Below are positions 1 to 9,699 of a stretch of DNA of 64,000 nt, in pieces. The stretch covers positions 5,671,491-5,735,490 of the forward strand of contig CM063246.1 of the NCBI GenBank assembly GCA_032158295.1, given 5' to 3'. This stretch comes from Pycnopodia helianthoides. Taxonomy: Eukaryota > Echinodermata > Asteroidea > Forcipulatida > Asteriidae. Positions within the stretch are counted from its first letter, which is position 1, and each line of letters opens with the position of its first letter. The position numbers were made by a program, and so were the translations under genes. The notes beneath the pieces are model-generated. The model did not search any database. It was given only the letters and a program-made list of their open reading frames with translations, and was not told the DNA's origin.

Positions 1-136
1 AAAACTTTTCCTAACTTAGGACTAGTCCTAGGCAATGCTAAGAGATAGGACTAGTCCTAAGTACTGGTCCTAACTTAGGACTAGTCCTATCTCTTAGCAT
101 TGCCTTGGACTAGTCCTAAGTTAGGAGGAGTTTTGT
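1..136. repeat. Foldback repeat built from TAGGACTAGTCCTA palindromes
   Basis: The first ~136 bases fold on themselves. The left arm (about 5-60) matches the reverse complement of the right arm (about 67-135) with few differences, around a short spacer near 62-66. Within the arms the 14-base palindrome TAGGACTAGTCCTA or a close variant occurs four times. The outer ends (AAAACTTTTCC and GGAGGAGTTTTG) are also inverted. No coding capacity is seen, so it is probably a non-autonomous foldback element. The window begins here, so the true left end may lie outside. Confidence 0.8.
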
Positions 137-595
137 GAAATCGACCCCAGAGAACTTAGCATGTTACAAGCAAACAAGACTTGAATTCAAGACCTAAGTG
201 AAGATCGAGTACTCCAATTATTTGAAGTCAATAACTGGTGACATTAGCACAATTCCAAAACTTTTTTTGGAGTTTCATTAAGACTAAATCACGTCAACAC
301 TAATTGCCTTCAGTTCTATGCAGTGAAAACTCTGGACTCGAAGCTACGGACTCCGCTGGAAAAGCCTCTATTTTTATGAACTTTTCCCAGTCTGTTTACC
401 TGCCATCATTTAATGGTACAAATAACACTTTACCTAAGATTGAGAATTTAAATCTAAACGCCATGCCTGATATTATATTTCTGACTCAGAGGTCTTACGT
501 AAGATAATTGATATTGATCCTTCTAAAGCAACTGGATCAGACAATATTTCAGGTTATTTTTAAGTCCTGTGCTAATGCTCTTTGTGGTCCCTTAA

Positions 596-984
596 AGGAA
601 CATTACAGAATTGGGAAGAAAAAAACTTATAAAATATATTTTTTGATCACAGATTTAAATCAAACTTACACGGTCTAATGATGATGATAGTAGGAAACAT
701 CCCTTGCAATATTTCTGTCTGAAAGGCCATATTTGATGAGAAATGAAATGAAACTAATTTTCCGATTGGAGTTAATCGCTCAGTGAGCGTTTTTATTCAT
801 GTGTTGAATCTATATGATTTCATGCACATGTGTAATCGGTTTTTCACTATTTTCTCGTGACCCAGAAAGCCGACCGATCTCAAACTTCTACAGGTTTGTC
901 AGTTTATGTATATGGTGGATTACATAAAGTGCTTACGCTGCCAGCAACTGTTTTGTTAGCAAAAACCAATTCTGTAATGTTCCT
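596..984. mobile_element. TTAA-flanked MITE, copy 1 (inserted in the LINE)
   Basis: A 389-bp element with ~19-bp terminal inverted repeats (AGGAACATTACAGAATTGG at the left, its complement at the right), flanked by TTAA at 592-595 and 985-988. Removing the element and one TTAA joins the LINE codons in frame (LCGP-LTYIF), which proves the boundaries. Related copies lie at 8705-9093 and, truncated and inverted, at 51812-52075. TTAA duplications are the signature of piggyBac-type integration, but no transposase is present and the ends do not show the usual piggyBac CCY start, so superfamily is open. Confidence 0.85.
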
Positions 985-1456
985 TTAACTTATATTTTTT
1001 AGAAAAAGGCCTCCAAAGAGGGTTGCTTTCCTTCAAGCTGGAAATCTGCAAATATTGTTCCCATACATAAATCTGGTAAAAAACTTAGTGTTTCTATTTA
1101 CAGACCAATTTCTCTTATCCCTTAGATAGCAAAGGTTTTTGAAAGAATTCTTTCTGATCAGATTATGTCTCATGTACGACCTGCACTTTCTAAGCAACAG
1201 CACGGCTTTGTCTCTGGTGGGGATTGTTCCACAAACCTCACATCATTATTACAGGCGCCATACCGTGCTGTTGATAAGAAAGAGCAGTTGGTAATACCGA
1301 TTTCTCTAAGGCCTTTGATCGAGTTAACCATACTTACTTGATACATAAACCTGAGTCATACAAATCCATCAGAATGTCTTAATCTTATTTCAAAATTATC
1401 TAACTGGTAGAAAACATAGAGTTATTGTCAATGGATTTTCATCTGATTGGAAAAAA

Positions 1457-1852
1457 GTGCCCTCTGGCGTTCCACAGGGTTCCATTCTCGGACCTCTCCT
1501 ATTCACTTTGTTTGTCAACGACCTCCCTAGGTGTTTAGATAATAACAGTTTGTTATATGCTGACGATTTGAAAGTTTTTCGACAGATTAGTAAGAATGCA
1601 GATACACTTTCTTTACAGGCTGATTTAGATAAGATTTTGAGTTGGTCTAAAATGTGGCATCTATCTCTAAATGTTAATAAATGTAGTGTTTTAACTGTGA
1701 CTCTTAAGAAGAAGCCGTTCAAATTTGACTACACCCTGGGTGATACTATTCTTAATAGGGTTGATGTTCAGAAAGATCTTGGTATTTTTATTGACCGTAA
1801 ACTCACCTTTGTCCCTCATGTAAATTACATCATAAAGAAAGCTAACTCATGA
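1457..1852 (+). pseudogene. LINE reverse transcriptase core fragment
   Basis: Open stretch of ~131 codons with the hallmark RT motifs: GVPQGSILGPLLF near its start and the catalytic YADD tetrad about residue 34. A conserved 'LSLQADLDKILSWSKMW' helix and 'LGIFIDRKLTF' region follow, as in CR1/jockey/RTE-like reverse transcriptases. Flanking frames are broken, so this is a surviving fragment of the polymerase and not a gene of the host. Confidence 0.85.
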
Positions 1853-2493
1853 GTGGTCTGGTATGGCGGAATTTTTGTTCAATGAAAGATGAACACGTTT
1901 TACGCACCTTGTTTTGTTCACTAATTAGACCCAATTTAGACAATTGTACAGTTGTTTTTAATCCAATCTCCACTCATCAGGCACATTATGATAGAAGGAG
2001 TTCAATACCGTTTTCTTAAATTTGTACACAGGACGCTTACTAATGTCAGTGCTTATAATTGTAATTTGGATTATCTTGATTTATGTGAAATGTACAGGCT
2101 TCCACCTCTCAGACAAAGAAGAATTATTAATGACTGCCTATTTATCTATACATTTTTCCACAATCGTTATAACAACACTGACTTCAACCCATTTAGTTTA
2201 CATGTTCCAAATCGTCGTACAAGGCAAGCCAACAAACACATCCTACATGTTCCATGGAATCGTGTTGAGGTGACAAAGCGTGGACATATATCCAGGATTT
2301 CATCCACCTACGACGGGTTCCAATGTGAAACTTGTGATGTTTTGGGGGGCACCTTCACTCAGTTCATTTCGTAATCAGATTTCACGTGCTTTAGTCTGTA
2401 CAACTACCAGTATCTGATGAAGTCAATATTTTTTACTTACTTATTTATTTATTTACATTATATACACATTAATATATATATAAAATTTGTAGG

Positions 2494-2545
2494 GTAGATG
2501 GCCTTAGCTTTCGATCCAAACCGGACCTTCGTCAGAGGCATAAAC
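2494..2545 (-). ncRNA. Hammerhead-ribozyme-like motif, copy 1 (intact core)
   Basis: Reading the minus strand: CTGACGA (2535-2529) fits the hammerhead core CUGANGA. A hairpin GGTCC-loop-GGATC follows (helix II, one G-U pair, one unpaired A beside the core), then GAAA (2512-2509) with the palindrome AGCT, then TA at the expected cleavage position (between 2505 and 2504). Helix I can form between ATGCCT and AGGCCAT with one bulged C. Helix III is essentially only the self-complementary AGCT, as expected for hammerheads that work as dimers. Penelope-like elements are known to carry such motifs in their terminal repeats. Fold and activity are inferred. Confidence 0.5.
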
Positions 2546-3014
2546 AAGCACAAACGAAAAACATATCCATTTATAGCCAAAAAGAGAGGCAAAGAACAAT
2601 GGGATGGTATCCAGAAAAAGGAGGGAAAATTATAGCCAATCAAAGTTACAGTGGGCTGGCTAAGAACCAATCAGAGTTATGTGGTGGGGACAAAAGGATG
2701 GTCAGTGAAAGGGAGGATTACTGGACCAAGCGGGAAACATGAAGGGACAGGATTAAGGGGCACAAGGCATCGGGTATGATGCATAGGGAACAAGACCAAA
2801 GTATATACAACAATGTGAAAGAGAGGTAATTATAGAACAAGTCTGTGGAGAGAAGGGGTTATTAGGAAAAGAACTGGTCGATCTCCAAAAAACTTGTTGA
2901 GAAAAAAAGAACGGTAACAGTAAGCCAGTGGAGAAAACATGATTTTTAAAACAACTTATTGGGAAAAAGAATGGAAAACAAATTAACATTGAAAGAACAG
3001 GTTATTAGCAGTAA

Positions 3015-3265
3015 TTCCACAAAGCTAAAGTAGTAGTCCAGGCCGATTTCCTACCTCCCGCCCAGGTAGTAGTTAATAAGCAGGACAGTTCTTTTCAGAA
3101 CTGAGAAGTTTCCCGAATTCTGAAAATCTACTCTGCGGTAGTAGAATAAATAGCAAGACAAGTTCTCTAAAGAACAAATCTACACAGCAAGTAGATATGT
3201 TTACACATGGTGTTACCGCAAACCGAATATATATTGATACCTCACCATGCAATGCCCCAAAACCC
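3015..3265. repeat. PLE untranslated segment shared with 22218-22440
   Basis: Sequence starting CCACAAAGCTAAAGTAGTAG and running through TAGTAGAATAAATAGCAAGA and a repeated 'GTTCTCTAAAGAAC' palindrome recurs in the same orientation at 22218-22440. It carries no ORF of note and includes a ~40-bp internal insertion (near 3056-3095) absent from the other copy. It is best read as PLE terminal/untranslated sequence. Confidence 0.7.
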
Positions 3266-3330
3266 ATATATGTATTTATATTACATAAAATAAATAAGTA
3301 AGCAGTAAATGAAATGGGGGTGATGGGAAT

Positions 3331-3909
3331 TTATCTGACACCGGTATTGATGTTTAGTCCAAAGGGTTGGACTGTCTTAAGTTGGTGAATCCAGTGCGAT
3401 TCTTTGAGTTTGCGGTGTGTGTCATCACCATTGCAAGCCTCAATCACCATAAGTTCAACATCTTTGACGTTGTGATTAGGGCTGTTGAAGTGGATGGAGA
3501 CGGGGTACTGTTTCTTGGTCTTTATGGAAGAGACATGTTTCGCAAAGCGAAGACTAAGTTTGGTCTTAGTCTCTCCCACATATTGTTGTCCACATTTCTT
3601 ACATGATATAACATAGACTAAATTAGGTGTGCTACATTGGGAGTCGGTCTTGATGTTGTAAGAAGAGCCAGTGCTATGACTCTTCACTTTAAGTGCCGGT
3701 TTGATATAGAGACATGTTCTACACTTGGAGCGGGTACATTTGTGACAACCTAGTATTTCTGTTAAGGGTGGTGTTTGGCATGTACCTGGTGGGAGTTTAG
3801 CCCTGACTAGGATGTCTCCCAGGCTTAGGCTTTTAGGGCGGCGGAATGCAACCACGGGGAGCTCAGGGATTGCTGAGCATAACCTGTTAGAGGAGTGAAG
3901 TATATTCAT
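3331..3909 (-). pseudogene. PLE GIY-YIG endonuclease domain ORF
   Basis: A 192-codon open frame. Residues 55-66 form a CxxC-x4-CxxC knuckle (CHKC...CRTC) typical of PLE linkers. Residues ~98-125 contain LVYVI...CGQQYVGET...RFAKH, the GIY-YIG nuclease signature in its PLE variant form (YVG with the conserved downstream Arg). The C-terminus has the 'LKESHWIHQLKT...GLNI' block found at the end of PLE endonucleases. The frame is open but separated from the RT by stops, so it is a fragment of a dead element. In PLEs this nuclease nicks target DNA for reverse transcription. Confidence 0.85.
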
Positions 3910-4147
3910 ATTGTTGTTGAGGATTGATGAAAGTTTAGGCAGTTTAGGGTGGAAGGTGGTGACTAGGGCAACTCTCTTGGTCGGGACTTTTTTGTTCCCG
4001 TGTTGGTCAACAGAGTATGACGAGGTATGTTGAGGGCTCCGTTGATGGCAAGTTGGACCCTGCGTCCGCTGTGGCCCCTTGAAACAAGGTGTTTCCTTAG
4101 GTCGGATGAACGACTTTTGTACAAGGTATCTGTGGAGCAGATACGCC

Positions 4148-4741
4148 TTATACGTAAAGCCTGACTGTAAGCAATTGCCTTCTTACAGTGACTATAGGGT
4201 AGCAACTGTTGGAGAGAAGATACTGGTGGGTGTCAGTGGGTTTGCTGTATACATCCGTAATAATGCCATTAGGGGATTTAGTTACGGTAACATCTAGAAA
4301 GTTCACACTTGTGAGAGAACACTCGGTAGTGAACTTGATGGTGGGGTGGAATGAGTTTATATGGTCGATAAACTCATCCAAGCTGTCTTGACCACCACAC
4401 CATATGGAGAAAATGTCATCAATAAATCTCCACCAGACTAGTGGGCGGTTGGGGGCAGAGGACAGGAGTCTGTCCTCTAAGTCAGACATGAATAGGTTGG
4501 CATGAGGGTGCCATTTTTAGTACCCATGGCGGTACCCTGTACCTGTACAAAATGTCTGTCAATAAATGACAAATTGTTCTTAATAGTGAGAAGGTGGCTG
4601 ATGAGTTCCTTTATTTGTCTCACTGAGGGGCGGGATTGTCTATTGGCCCTGAGAGCAGAGACACAGGCACTCATGCCTTCATTATGGGGTATGTTAGTAC
4701 ACAATGATGAAACATCCAGAGTAACTAGAATAGCAGAGTGA
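4148..4741 (-). pseudogene. PLE reverse transcriptase fragments (two frames)
   Basis: Two overlapping minus-strand frames together give a PLE polymerase. The upstream one (4704-4477) has 'CTNIPHNEG' and 'QVQGTAMGTK'; the downstream one (4489-4148) has 'WWRFIDDIFSIW', the catalytic Asp-Asp motif, and 'VNFLDVTV...KPTDTHQYL'. A frameshift near 4485-4520 separates them, and further frame loss occurs before the endonuclease ORF. Confidence 0.85.
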
Positions 4742-4784
4742 GGTATTTGATGTTTGACTTCCTGTATATATATAACTAGTAGGG

Positions 4785-4837
4785 GAGATGGCCTTAGCTT
4801 TCGATCCGAACCGGACCTTTGTCAGAGGCATTAATAA
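4785..4837 (-). ncRNA. Hammerhead-ribozyme-like motif, copy 2 (core mutated)
   Basis: The 5'-side direct repeat of the PLE has the same arrangement as copy 1, but the core reads CTGACAA (4825-4819) where copy 1 has CTGACGA. The changed base corresponds to the conserved G8 of the hammerhead, the proposed general acid, so self-cleavage should be lost. Helix II (GGTCC/GGATC) and the GAAAGCTA part are unchanged. Confidence 0.45.
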
Positions 4838-4850
4838 GCACAAACAAAAA

Positions 4851-5177
4851 CATATCCATATATATATGTTTATATGTACTTTTTATATTGTTGTTCTTTT
4901 GTGTATTTATTTGTTATGTATGTATGTATGGATGGATTTATATATTTATTTGTGTAATAATTTATATTTTCGTGTTTCAATTCTTAACATTTATGTATTT
5001 AGTTTTTATCTGTGAATTTGATGATTCTGTTGTTTTTTGTTTTCCCTTACCTGTAATTGGCGGTTCATCCACTGTTAGTTTGGCCAATACATACAAATAC
5101 AAATATGAAAACACGGCCTGATTGCATCTCATTGTTACCGTACCACGCTTCTTAATATGGTTTGTTTTCCTCTACAA
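4851..5177. other. AT-rich stretch with no recognised gene
   Basis: T-rich low-complexity sequence with ATGTATGTATG-like runs, then sequence ending in 'GTACCACGC...TATGGTTTGTTTTCCTCTACA'. That last segment is the intron 3' end seen before all four linker exons. No coding exon is seen. Confidence 0.6.
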
Positions 5178-5225
5178 AGGGTTGTGCTACTGAATCCTCC
5201 AAATCATTTACTCATGACAACCATG
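5178..5225 (+). pseudogene. Decayed linker exon of an upstream paralogue (unit 0)
   Basis: Homologous to the 49-nt linker exons at 19390, 40020 and 57091 and followed by the same GTAAGCTGG donor. Two lesions break it: the acceptor TCTACAG has become TCTACAA, and one base is missing near the start, leaving 48 nt and a frameshift. No PAN exon precedes it in the window and exons 3-6 are absent downstream, so this is the last recognisable exon of a dead tandem copy. Confidence 0.8.
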
Positions 5226-5334
5226 GTAAGCTGGAAATTAATTTTCTACCTAGGCTCAGTGCTAGGTTATTTGTCTTCCAGTCCAAATTTGGCCTTTGTT
5301 GTCAGTTTTTATCTCAGATTTAAGAGTCTTGATT

Positions 5335-5985
5335 GGTGACGCTATTTTCTATAACAACGGTAAAGGACGCAACATCGACTGGCTCGGAGCAGAGCTATGT
5401 AGTGAGAGAGTTGCGACATGGAGGGACCAGTTTTCTGCGGTCACGTAATTGCTGGATACCATTTTCGGTCAAAATGTACCAGAACCTAACGTGCAGTCTA
5501 GTCTGGCACCCTATTTGCGCTCATGCGTTTGTGTTGTTGTTGTTGTTGTTGTTGTTTACCCAAAATGGCTTTCAAGTTGCTGCACCTCTCTCAATACACG
5601 GCTCTGGCTTGGAGGGACTGGGGGTGCAGCACATTGAAAAAGCTCCCCACAGCAACAAATGTCAAATGTTAAAATATTCAAAAACACTCACAAAAATACT
5701 TAAAAGTCTCTCTGCCTCTTTGGTAGTTAAGCAGTTAAACCTTTGATCTAGGATCATCCAAATTAAAAAAAAGTACCCATGAACGAATAAGCTGGTTAGA
5801 CTCTAATTTGAAAAGATGACTCCGCGCCTTTTAGAAAATAGAGTCATTTTTAGGGGGCTAGTGTACCAGCAAATGCTCCAGTTTAAAAGTCAACGACCTC
5901 AGGGGCACAATATTGGACACATTTTTTTTCAATCTATCAAAGCCAAGTCCCTCAAATCTTTAATCCCCTCTTTATATATTTTTTC
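5335..5985. repeat. Duplicated intron block (also at 41790-42390 and 57190-57600)
   Basis: Sequence from 'GACTGGCTCGGAGCAGAG' through 'TCAATACACGGCTCTGGCTTGGAGG' to 'AATGCTCCAGTTTAAAAGTC' recurs after the linker exons at 40020 and 57091. It is intron 2 of the gene family and shows that unit 0 belongs to the same tandem duplication. It contains a short GTT run at 5532-5555. The open frames here read through intron sequence and are not genes. Confidence 0.8.
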
Positions 5986-6439
5986 ACTCCTATTGTGTAA
6001 CGACTTTTCAAGCGAATTAACAACAAACTTACTTTTTTTGTTGAATATCAGAAATGTTTATATAACCTGATGTCTAGAAGTTCCACCCTGCAAAACAAGG
6101 TTTGTGGCTGGTTAATTTGTTGGTTTAATATTTTTACTCATCTTTCAATGATATTTGATTATATCCTCCTCTTGTTTGGTGCTGTTTTAATTATAATTTT
6201 AATTTGTACAGCTTCTTGGGGTCCAGTCATGGATGTAAGGCGCTTTCTAAGCATGTTTTACAATATTATTGATGTGGAGGATGCACTAAGACACTAATAC
6301 CTTGTGTTGTCATTCATGCTGCATTGACATAAACCCTTCCCCGTGAAGCGACTAATAAGGTTCCTTACATCTACTTGACTCCTAAGCCTGCAATTATCTC
6401 ATGAAGCCAACTGGAACATATAAATAAACACATGTAAAT
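5986..6439. other. Unassigned sequence between duplicated blocks
   Basis: AT-rich sequence ending in AAATAAA-type runs (6420-6455). It marks a deletion junction: in gene 2, exons 3-6 lie between the two duplicated blocks that flank this stretch. None of those exons is present here. Confidence 0.5.
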
Positions 6440-7200
6440 AAAATAAATAAAATTATTAGCTGTTTAACCAATTAGCCCAAACGCCCAAAGCGAAACACCG
6501 TAACATGCGGTAGGAGGAAACACCCACCAGCTTGTGTTTGGAGAGGGGAAAAAAGTAGCATAATAATAAAACTAGATAGTCATCGGTACGCGTTTGTGTC
6601 AGGACAATGGCAATCGTGTATTATAGAAAATGTTTGTAATTTTTGCCCTTCAAAGTTGAATTGTAAATATAGTAACGCTAATGATGATGAAATTCTGTAG
6701 CTCTAATTATACACCACGCTCACTTTTAACACAACAACTGAATTTTCGTTCATCATGATGATAATGTCAAAAACTAATGCCTTGGCAATTAATCAGTATG
6801 GTCATTTGATGCCAGGTAACAGCCTCCTAAACCATTAGGTTAATTTAAACCTTATAAAAAAATAACATCCATAATAATTAGCGGTATCCGTTAACGAGAG
6901 GCATATATTTGTTTCCTTGGGAACATCTCCGAAGTTGAAATAATATGTTAATCAATTACAATGTTAATAAAAAGGACGAAAATTGTAGGTAAAAACAAGC
7001 TTGGGGTATCTTTTGAAATCAGTAGCAAAATATTTGGGGGCTAGTTTTTCCTTTGTCCAAAAAAACACTATTTTTGTGCGTTTCACACATGTATTTTTTA
7101 GACAGGCTATCATGACAGGTGACACATAAATACAACAAAACCCGAGATAAAGTGACACACTAAACACCAAGAAGATTGTTCGTATTAGTAACAGACTGAC
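6440..7200. repeat. Duplicated downstream flank, block beta (pair of 47467-48050)
   Basis: Begins 'ATTATTAGCTGTTTAACC', continues 'GCGGTAGGAGGAAAC', 'AGTAGCATAATA' and 'CATGATGATAATGTCAAAAA', and is colinear with 47467-48050, the 3' flank of gene 2. It therefore corresponds to the 3' flank of unit 0. No exon recognised. Confidence 0.8.
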
Positions 7201-7259
7201 TCATTTTCGGGCCAAGTTAAGTTGAAAAATAAAATAAAAAATGAAAACAGACATTCACC

Positions 7260-8316
7260 ATTTATCCAATCTTCAATTGCATGTTTGAATTTTAAGACGT
7301 AAAATTAGTTCTTGCCAATTAAAGTAAATTATTTTGAATTTTGTGGAGCCACATATTGACACTCTAATTATTGCGCTTTGTACAATTAGAAAAAGCCCCG
7401 GGTTCGAGAGAACGGTTAAGAATTGTTTTTTATTTCTACGACCGTTCCGCCAATGTTGTTTATAATTGTTCGCCACTGTCCGTTTGCTCTTTAAACTGTG
7501 CCAATTTCGTCTTCACAATGTTTGAAGAAGACAACAGCTTGCCTCCAAAGAAGAGGAATTTATTACAGTAGTATACACCAAAACCATTGTTGCTACGCTC
7601 AGTGATAGGGTCCATAGGTTTTTGTACACCGTCGGGGCAAATGGCACACTCGGCTTCGCCTCTGGACAGGTGCCATGTGCTCCCTCGGGTGTACAAATTA
7701 CCATGGACCCCGTCACAGCGTGCAAACTGTATAATGTGCGATCATCCATATCCAAATGTATATAGACAACCGCTGTAACAGTAGACATTGGATGTACCAT
7801 GTACAAACGTACGTGAAAGTCTACGTTGAATTAATTACAAGACATTCGAAAGTCCATGTCAAAAATCCCACAGAAATGTTTTTTTCAGAGTAGCCGGCTC
7901 TAGGCCAGACTCCTGTCGTGAACAATGAACTGTTGGTTTTCTCTACGATGACGGCAGACATTCGATGTACAAACCTATGAGATTTCCAATGTCCAATAGC
8001 AAACTAACTTTACTGGCATTAGTGAAAAATGCTTTACCGGTGAGCGTTTTGACCCTTACTTTGAGTTGGAGATTTTGGCAACCATTGTAAATTGTAGCAT
8101 TGTAATTAATTAATTGAACACGGAGTTGTTGCACCTATTGGAGTTTTTCTTATGTCCAAGTCGGTCAATATGATTTGAAGAACAAATTTGATTGAAAGAC
8201 ATTTTTTTTGCAAGTGTGGTGATCAAACTTGCAACCATATAGAAATCCCATATGTGTTTTCCAAAGTTCTTGACCAATTTTTGCGAAACTTGCCATATGG
8301 TGTAATTTTACCACGT
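7260..8316. repeat. Duplicated downstream flank, block gamma (pair of 48880-51730)
   Basis: Colinear with 48880-51730 but lacks two insertions seen there: ~1.3 kb after the 'GTGGAGCCACATATTGACAC' segment, and a 425-bp SINE. Part of the same flank also follows gene 1 (25960-27060). It includes a foldback at 7575-7750. No host exon was identified. Confidence 0.75.
7575..7750. repeat. Foldback element (GGTCCATGG arms)
   Basis: The left arm (GCTCAGTGATAGGGTCCAT...GTACACC...GGCAAATGGCAC) is repeated inverted at the right (GTGCCATGTGCTCCC...GTGTACAA...CCATGGACCCCGTCACAGC), ~60-bp arms about a short loop near 7655-7668. The same element in unit 2 (50505-51085) has a SINE in its loop. Open frames on both strands here are products of the inverted arms. 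Confidence 0.75.
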
Positions 8317-8318
8317 TT

Positions 8319-8704
8319 TAAAGGCAGTGGACACTATTGGTAATTACTCAAAATAATTAATAGCATAAAACCTTACTTGGTAACGAGTAATGGGGAGAGG
8401 CTGATAGTATAAAACATTGTGAGAAACGGCTCCCTCTGAAGTAACGTAGTTTTTGAGAAAGAAGTAATTTTCCACGGATTTGATTTCGAGACCTTTAGAA
8501 TTAGATTTTGAGGTCTCGAAATCAAGCATCTGAAAGCACACAACTTCATGTGGCAAGGGTGTTTTTTCTTTCATTATTATCTCGCAACTTCGACGACCAA
8601 TTGAGCTCAAATTTTCACAGGTTTGTTATTTTATGCACATGTTGAGATACACCAAGTAGGAAGACTGGTCTTTGACAATTACCAATAGTGTCCAGTGTCT
8701 TTAA
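8319..8704. mobile_element. Non-autonomous TTAA-type element A (AGGCAGTGGACACTATTGG)
   Basis: Terminal inverted repeats of ~25 bp: AGGCAGTGGACACTATTGG at the left, ACCAATAGTGTCCAGTGTCT at the right, both next to TTTAAAGG/CTTTAA. A related element, with more diverged ends, lies at 25342-25676. It abuts MITE copy 2, sharing the TTAA at 8701-8704. The paralogous flank at about 51730 lacks both elements, giving an empty site. No transposase. Confidence 0.75.
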
Positions 8705-9093
8705 AGGAACATTACAGAATTGGTAAGAATCAAACTTGTAAAATATACTTTTTGATCACATATTTACATAAAACTTACACGGTCTAATGATGATAATAGT
8801 AGAAAACATCCCTTGAAATATTTCTGTCTGAAATGCCATATTTGATGAGAAATGAATAAACTAATTTTCCGACTGGAGTTTATCGCTCAGTGAGCGTTTT
8901 ATTCATTTTTTGAATCTATATGAGTTCATGCAATTGTGTAATTGTTTTTTTCACTATTTTCTCGTGACCCAGATGGTCGATCGATCTCAAACTTCCACAG
9001 GTTTGTCAGTTTATGTATATGGTGGATTACATAAAGTGCTTACACTGCAAGCAACTGTTTTGTTAGCAAATACCAATTCTGTAATGTTCCTTT
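8705..9093. mobile_element. TTAA-flanked MITE, copy 2
   Basis: Same family as 596-984: starts AGGAACATTACAGAATTGG, ends CCAATTCTGTAATGTTCC, same internal 'TTTTCTCGTGACCCAGA' and 'TATATGGTGGATTACATAAA' segments. The left TTAA (8701-8704) is shared with element A. The right flank is TTTTTAAAAGG, where TTAA occupies 9094-9097. Confidence 0.8.
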
Positions 9094-9097
9094 TTAA

Positions 9098-9699
9098 AAG
9101 GATGACGTAAAAGAATGCTTCGAAAATAAACAGAAAGCATTGAGAGGAAATCAATGAACGATCGAGACTGGTTCAACAACCCATCAATAATAAAAAAAAA
9201 CACCCACTAATGTCCACTATTGATTATTATCCGTACTTCGTGGTGGATTGGGCCCAATTTCATAGAGCTGCCTATCTCGCGTTAGGTTTTAAATATCACC
9301 TTACGTTTTCTGGGAACCAGACTAACATTTATGTTATCTGTTGTTATGTGTGCAAAGCAGGCTACCACACCGCATGTACTGGATGACACCGAATGCACTA
9401 CTTACTCGTAAAAAATCTAACGTTAGATTGAAGAACTAACGCGAGATTCAGAACGTAAGGCGAGATTGAAAACCTAACGCGAGATTCAAAATCGTCCTCT
9501 GTGTGACCTTCGCGAATCCGTGCAAGGGGTTTCTTAAAAGTTAAGATCAAATAAGCATCCTTGGCCCAGAGTTTTAATTATTCTTAATAATAATTAACAC
9601 ATTATTTGTGTATTTATTATAAATTCTAAAACTAATTTTATAAAAATTGTATTGAGTATTTTTGTTGTTCAGATTTTGTCATTAGATATAATTTAAAAC
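9098..9699. other. Flank with CGAGATT minisatellite; no gene
   Basis: Starts with the continuation of block gamma (GAATGCTTCGAAAATAAA..., as at 51755-51805). 9420-9490 holds about four copies of a 19-bp unit, CGAGATT(n)AAAAC(n)TAA(n)G, with an inverted partial copy at 9270-9300. A longer array lies at 35290-35520. No coding exon seen. Confidence 0.6.

Larger units (their letters stand above)
180..2457 (+). mobile_element. Degenerate non-LTR retrotransposon (LINE), 5'-truncated, interrupted by a MITE
   Basis: Remnant of a LINE reverse-transcriptase ORF. In order: pre-RT sequence (304-507), an RT motif reading DPSKATGSDNIS in a shifted frame near 515-555, a 389-bp MITE insertion, an 'IYRPISL' block near 1095-1115, a 'QQHGFVSGGDCSTNLTS' block near 1195-1245, the catalytic core (1457-1852) and a C-terminal region (1952-2374). 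Frameshifts and stops separate the pieces. It ends in a TTTA-type microsatellite near 2436-2457, typical of CR1/L2/jockey-like 3' ends. The clade is not certain. It is not active. Confidence 0.85.
2494..4850 (-). mobile_element. Penelope-like retroelement 1 with direct terminal repeats
   Basis: On the minus strand, a Penelope-like element (PLE): RT fragments (4741 to 4148) followed by a zinc-finger/GIY-YIG endonuclease ORF (3909-3331). Direct repeats of ~70 bp flank it at about 2494-2570 and 4785-4858 (both contain GATGGCCTTAGCTTTCGATC), matching the pseudo-LTR arrangement of PLEs. 2570-3330 is 3' untranslated sequence, part of which recurs at 22218-22440. Stops and frameshifts in the RT show it is dead. 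Confidence 0.85.

Noticed and set aside
7460..7806. Overlapping ORFs on both strands, with similar ones at 50259-50570
   Set aside because: Both fall in the GGTCCATGG foldback; the similarity follows from inverted arms and segmental duplication.
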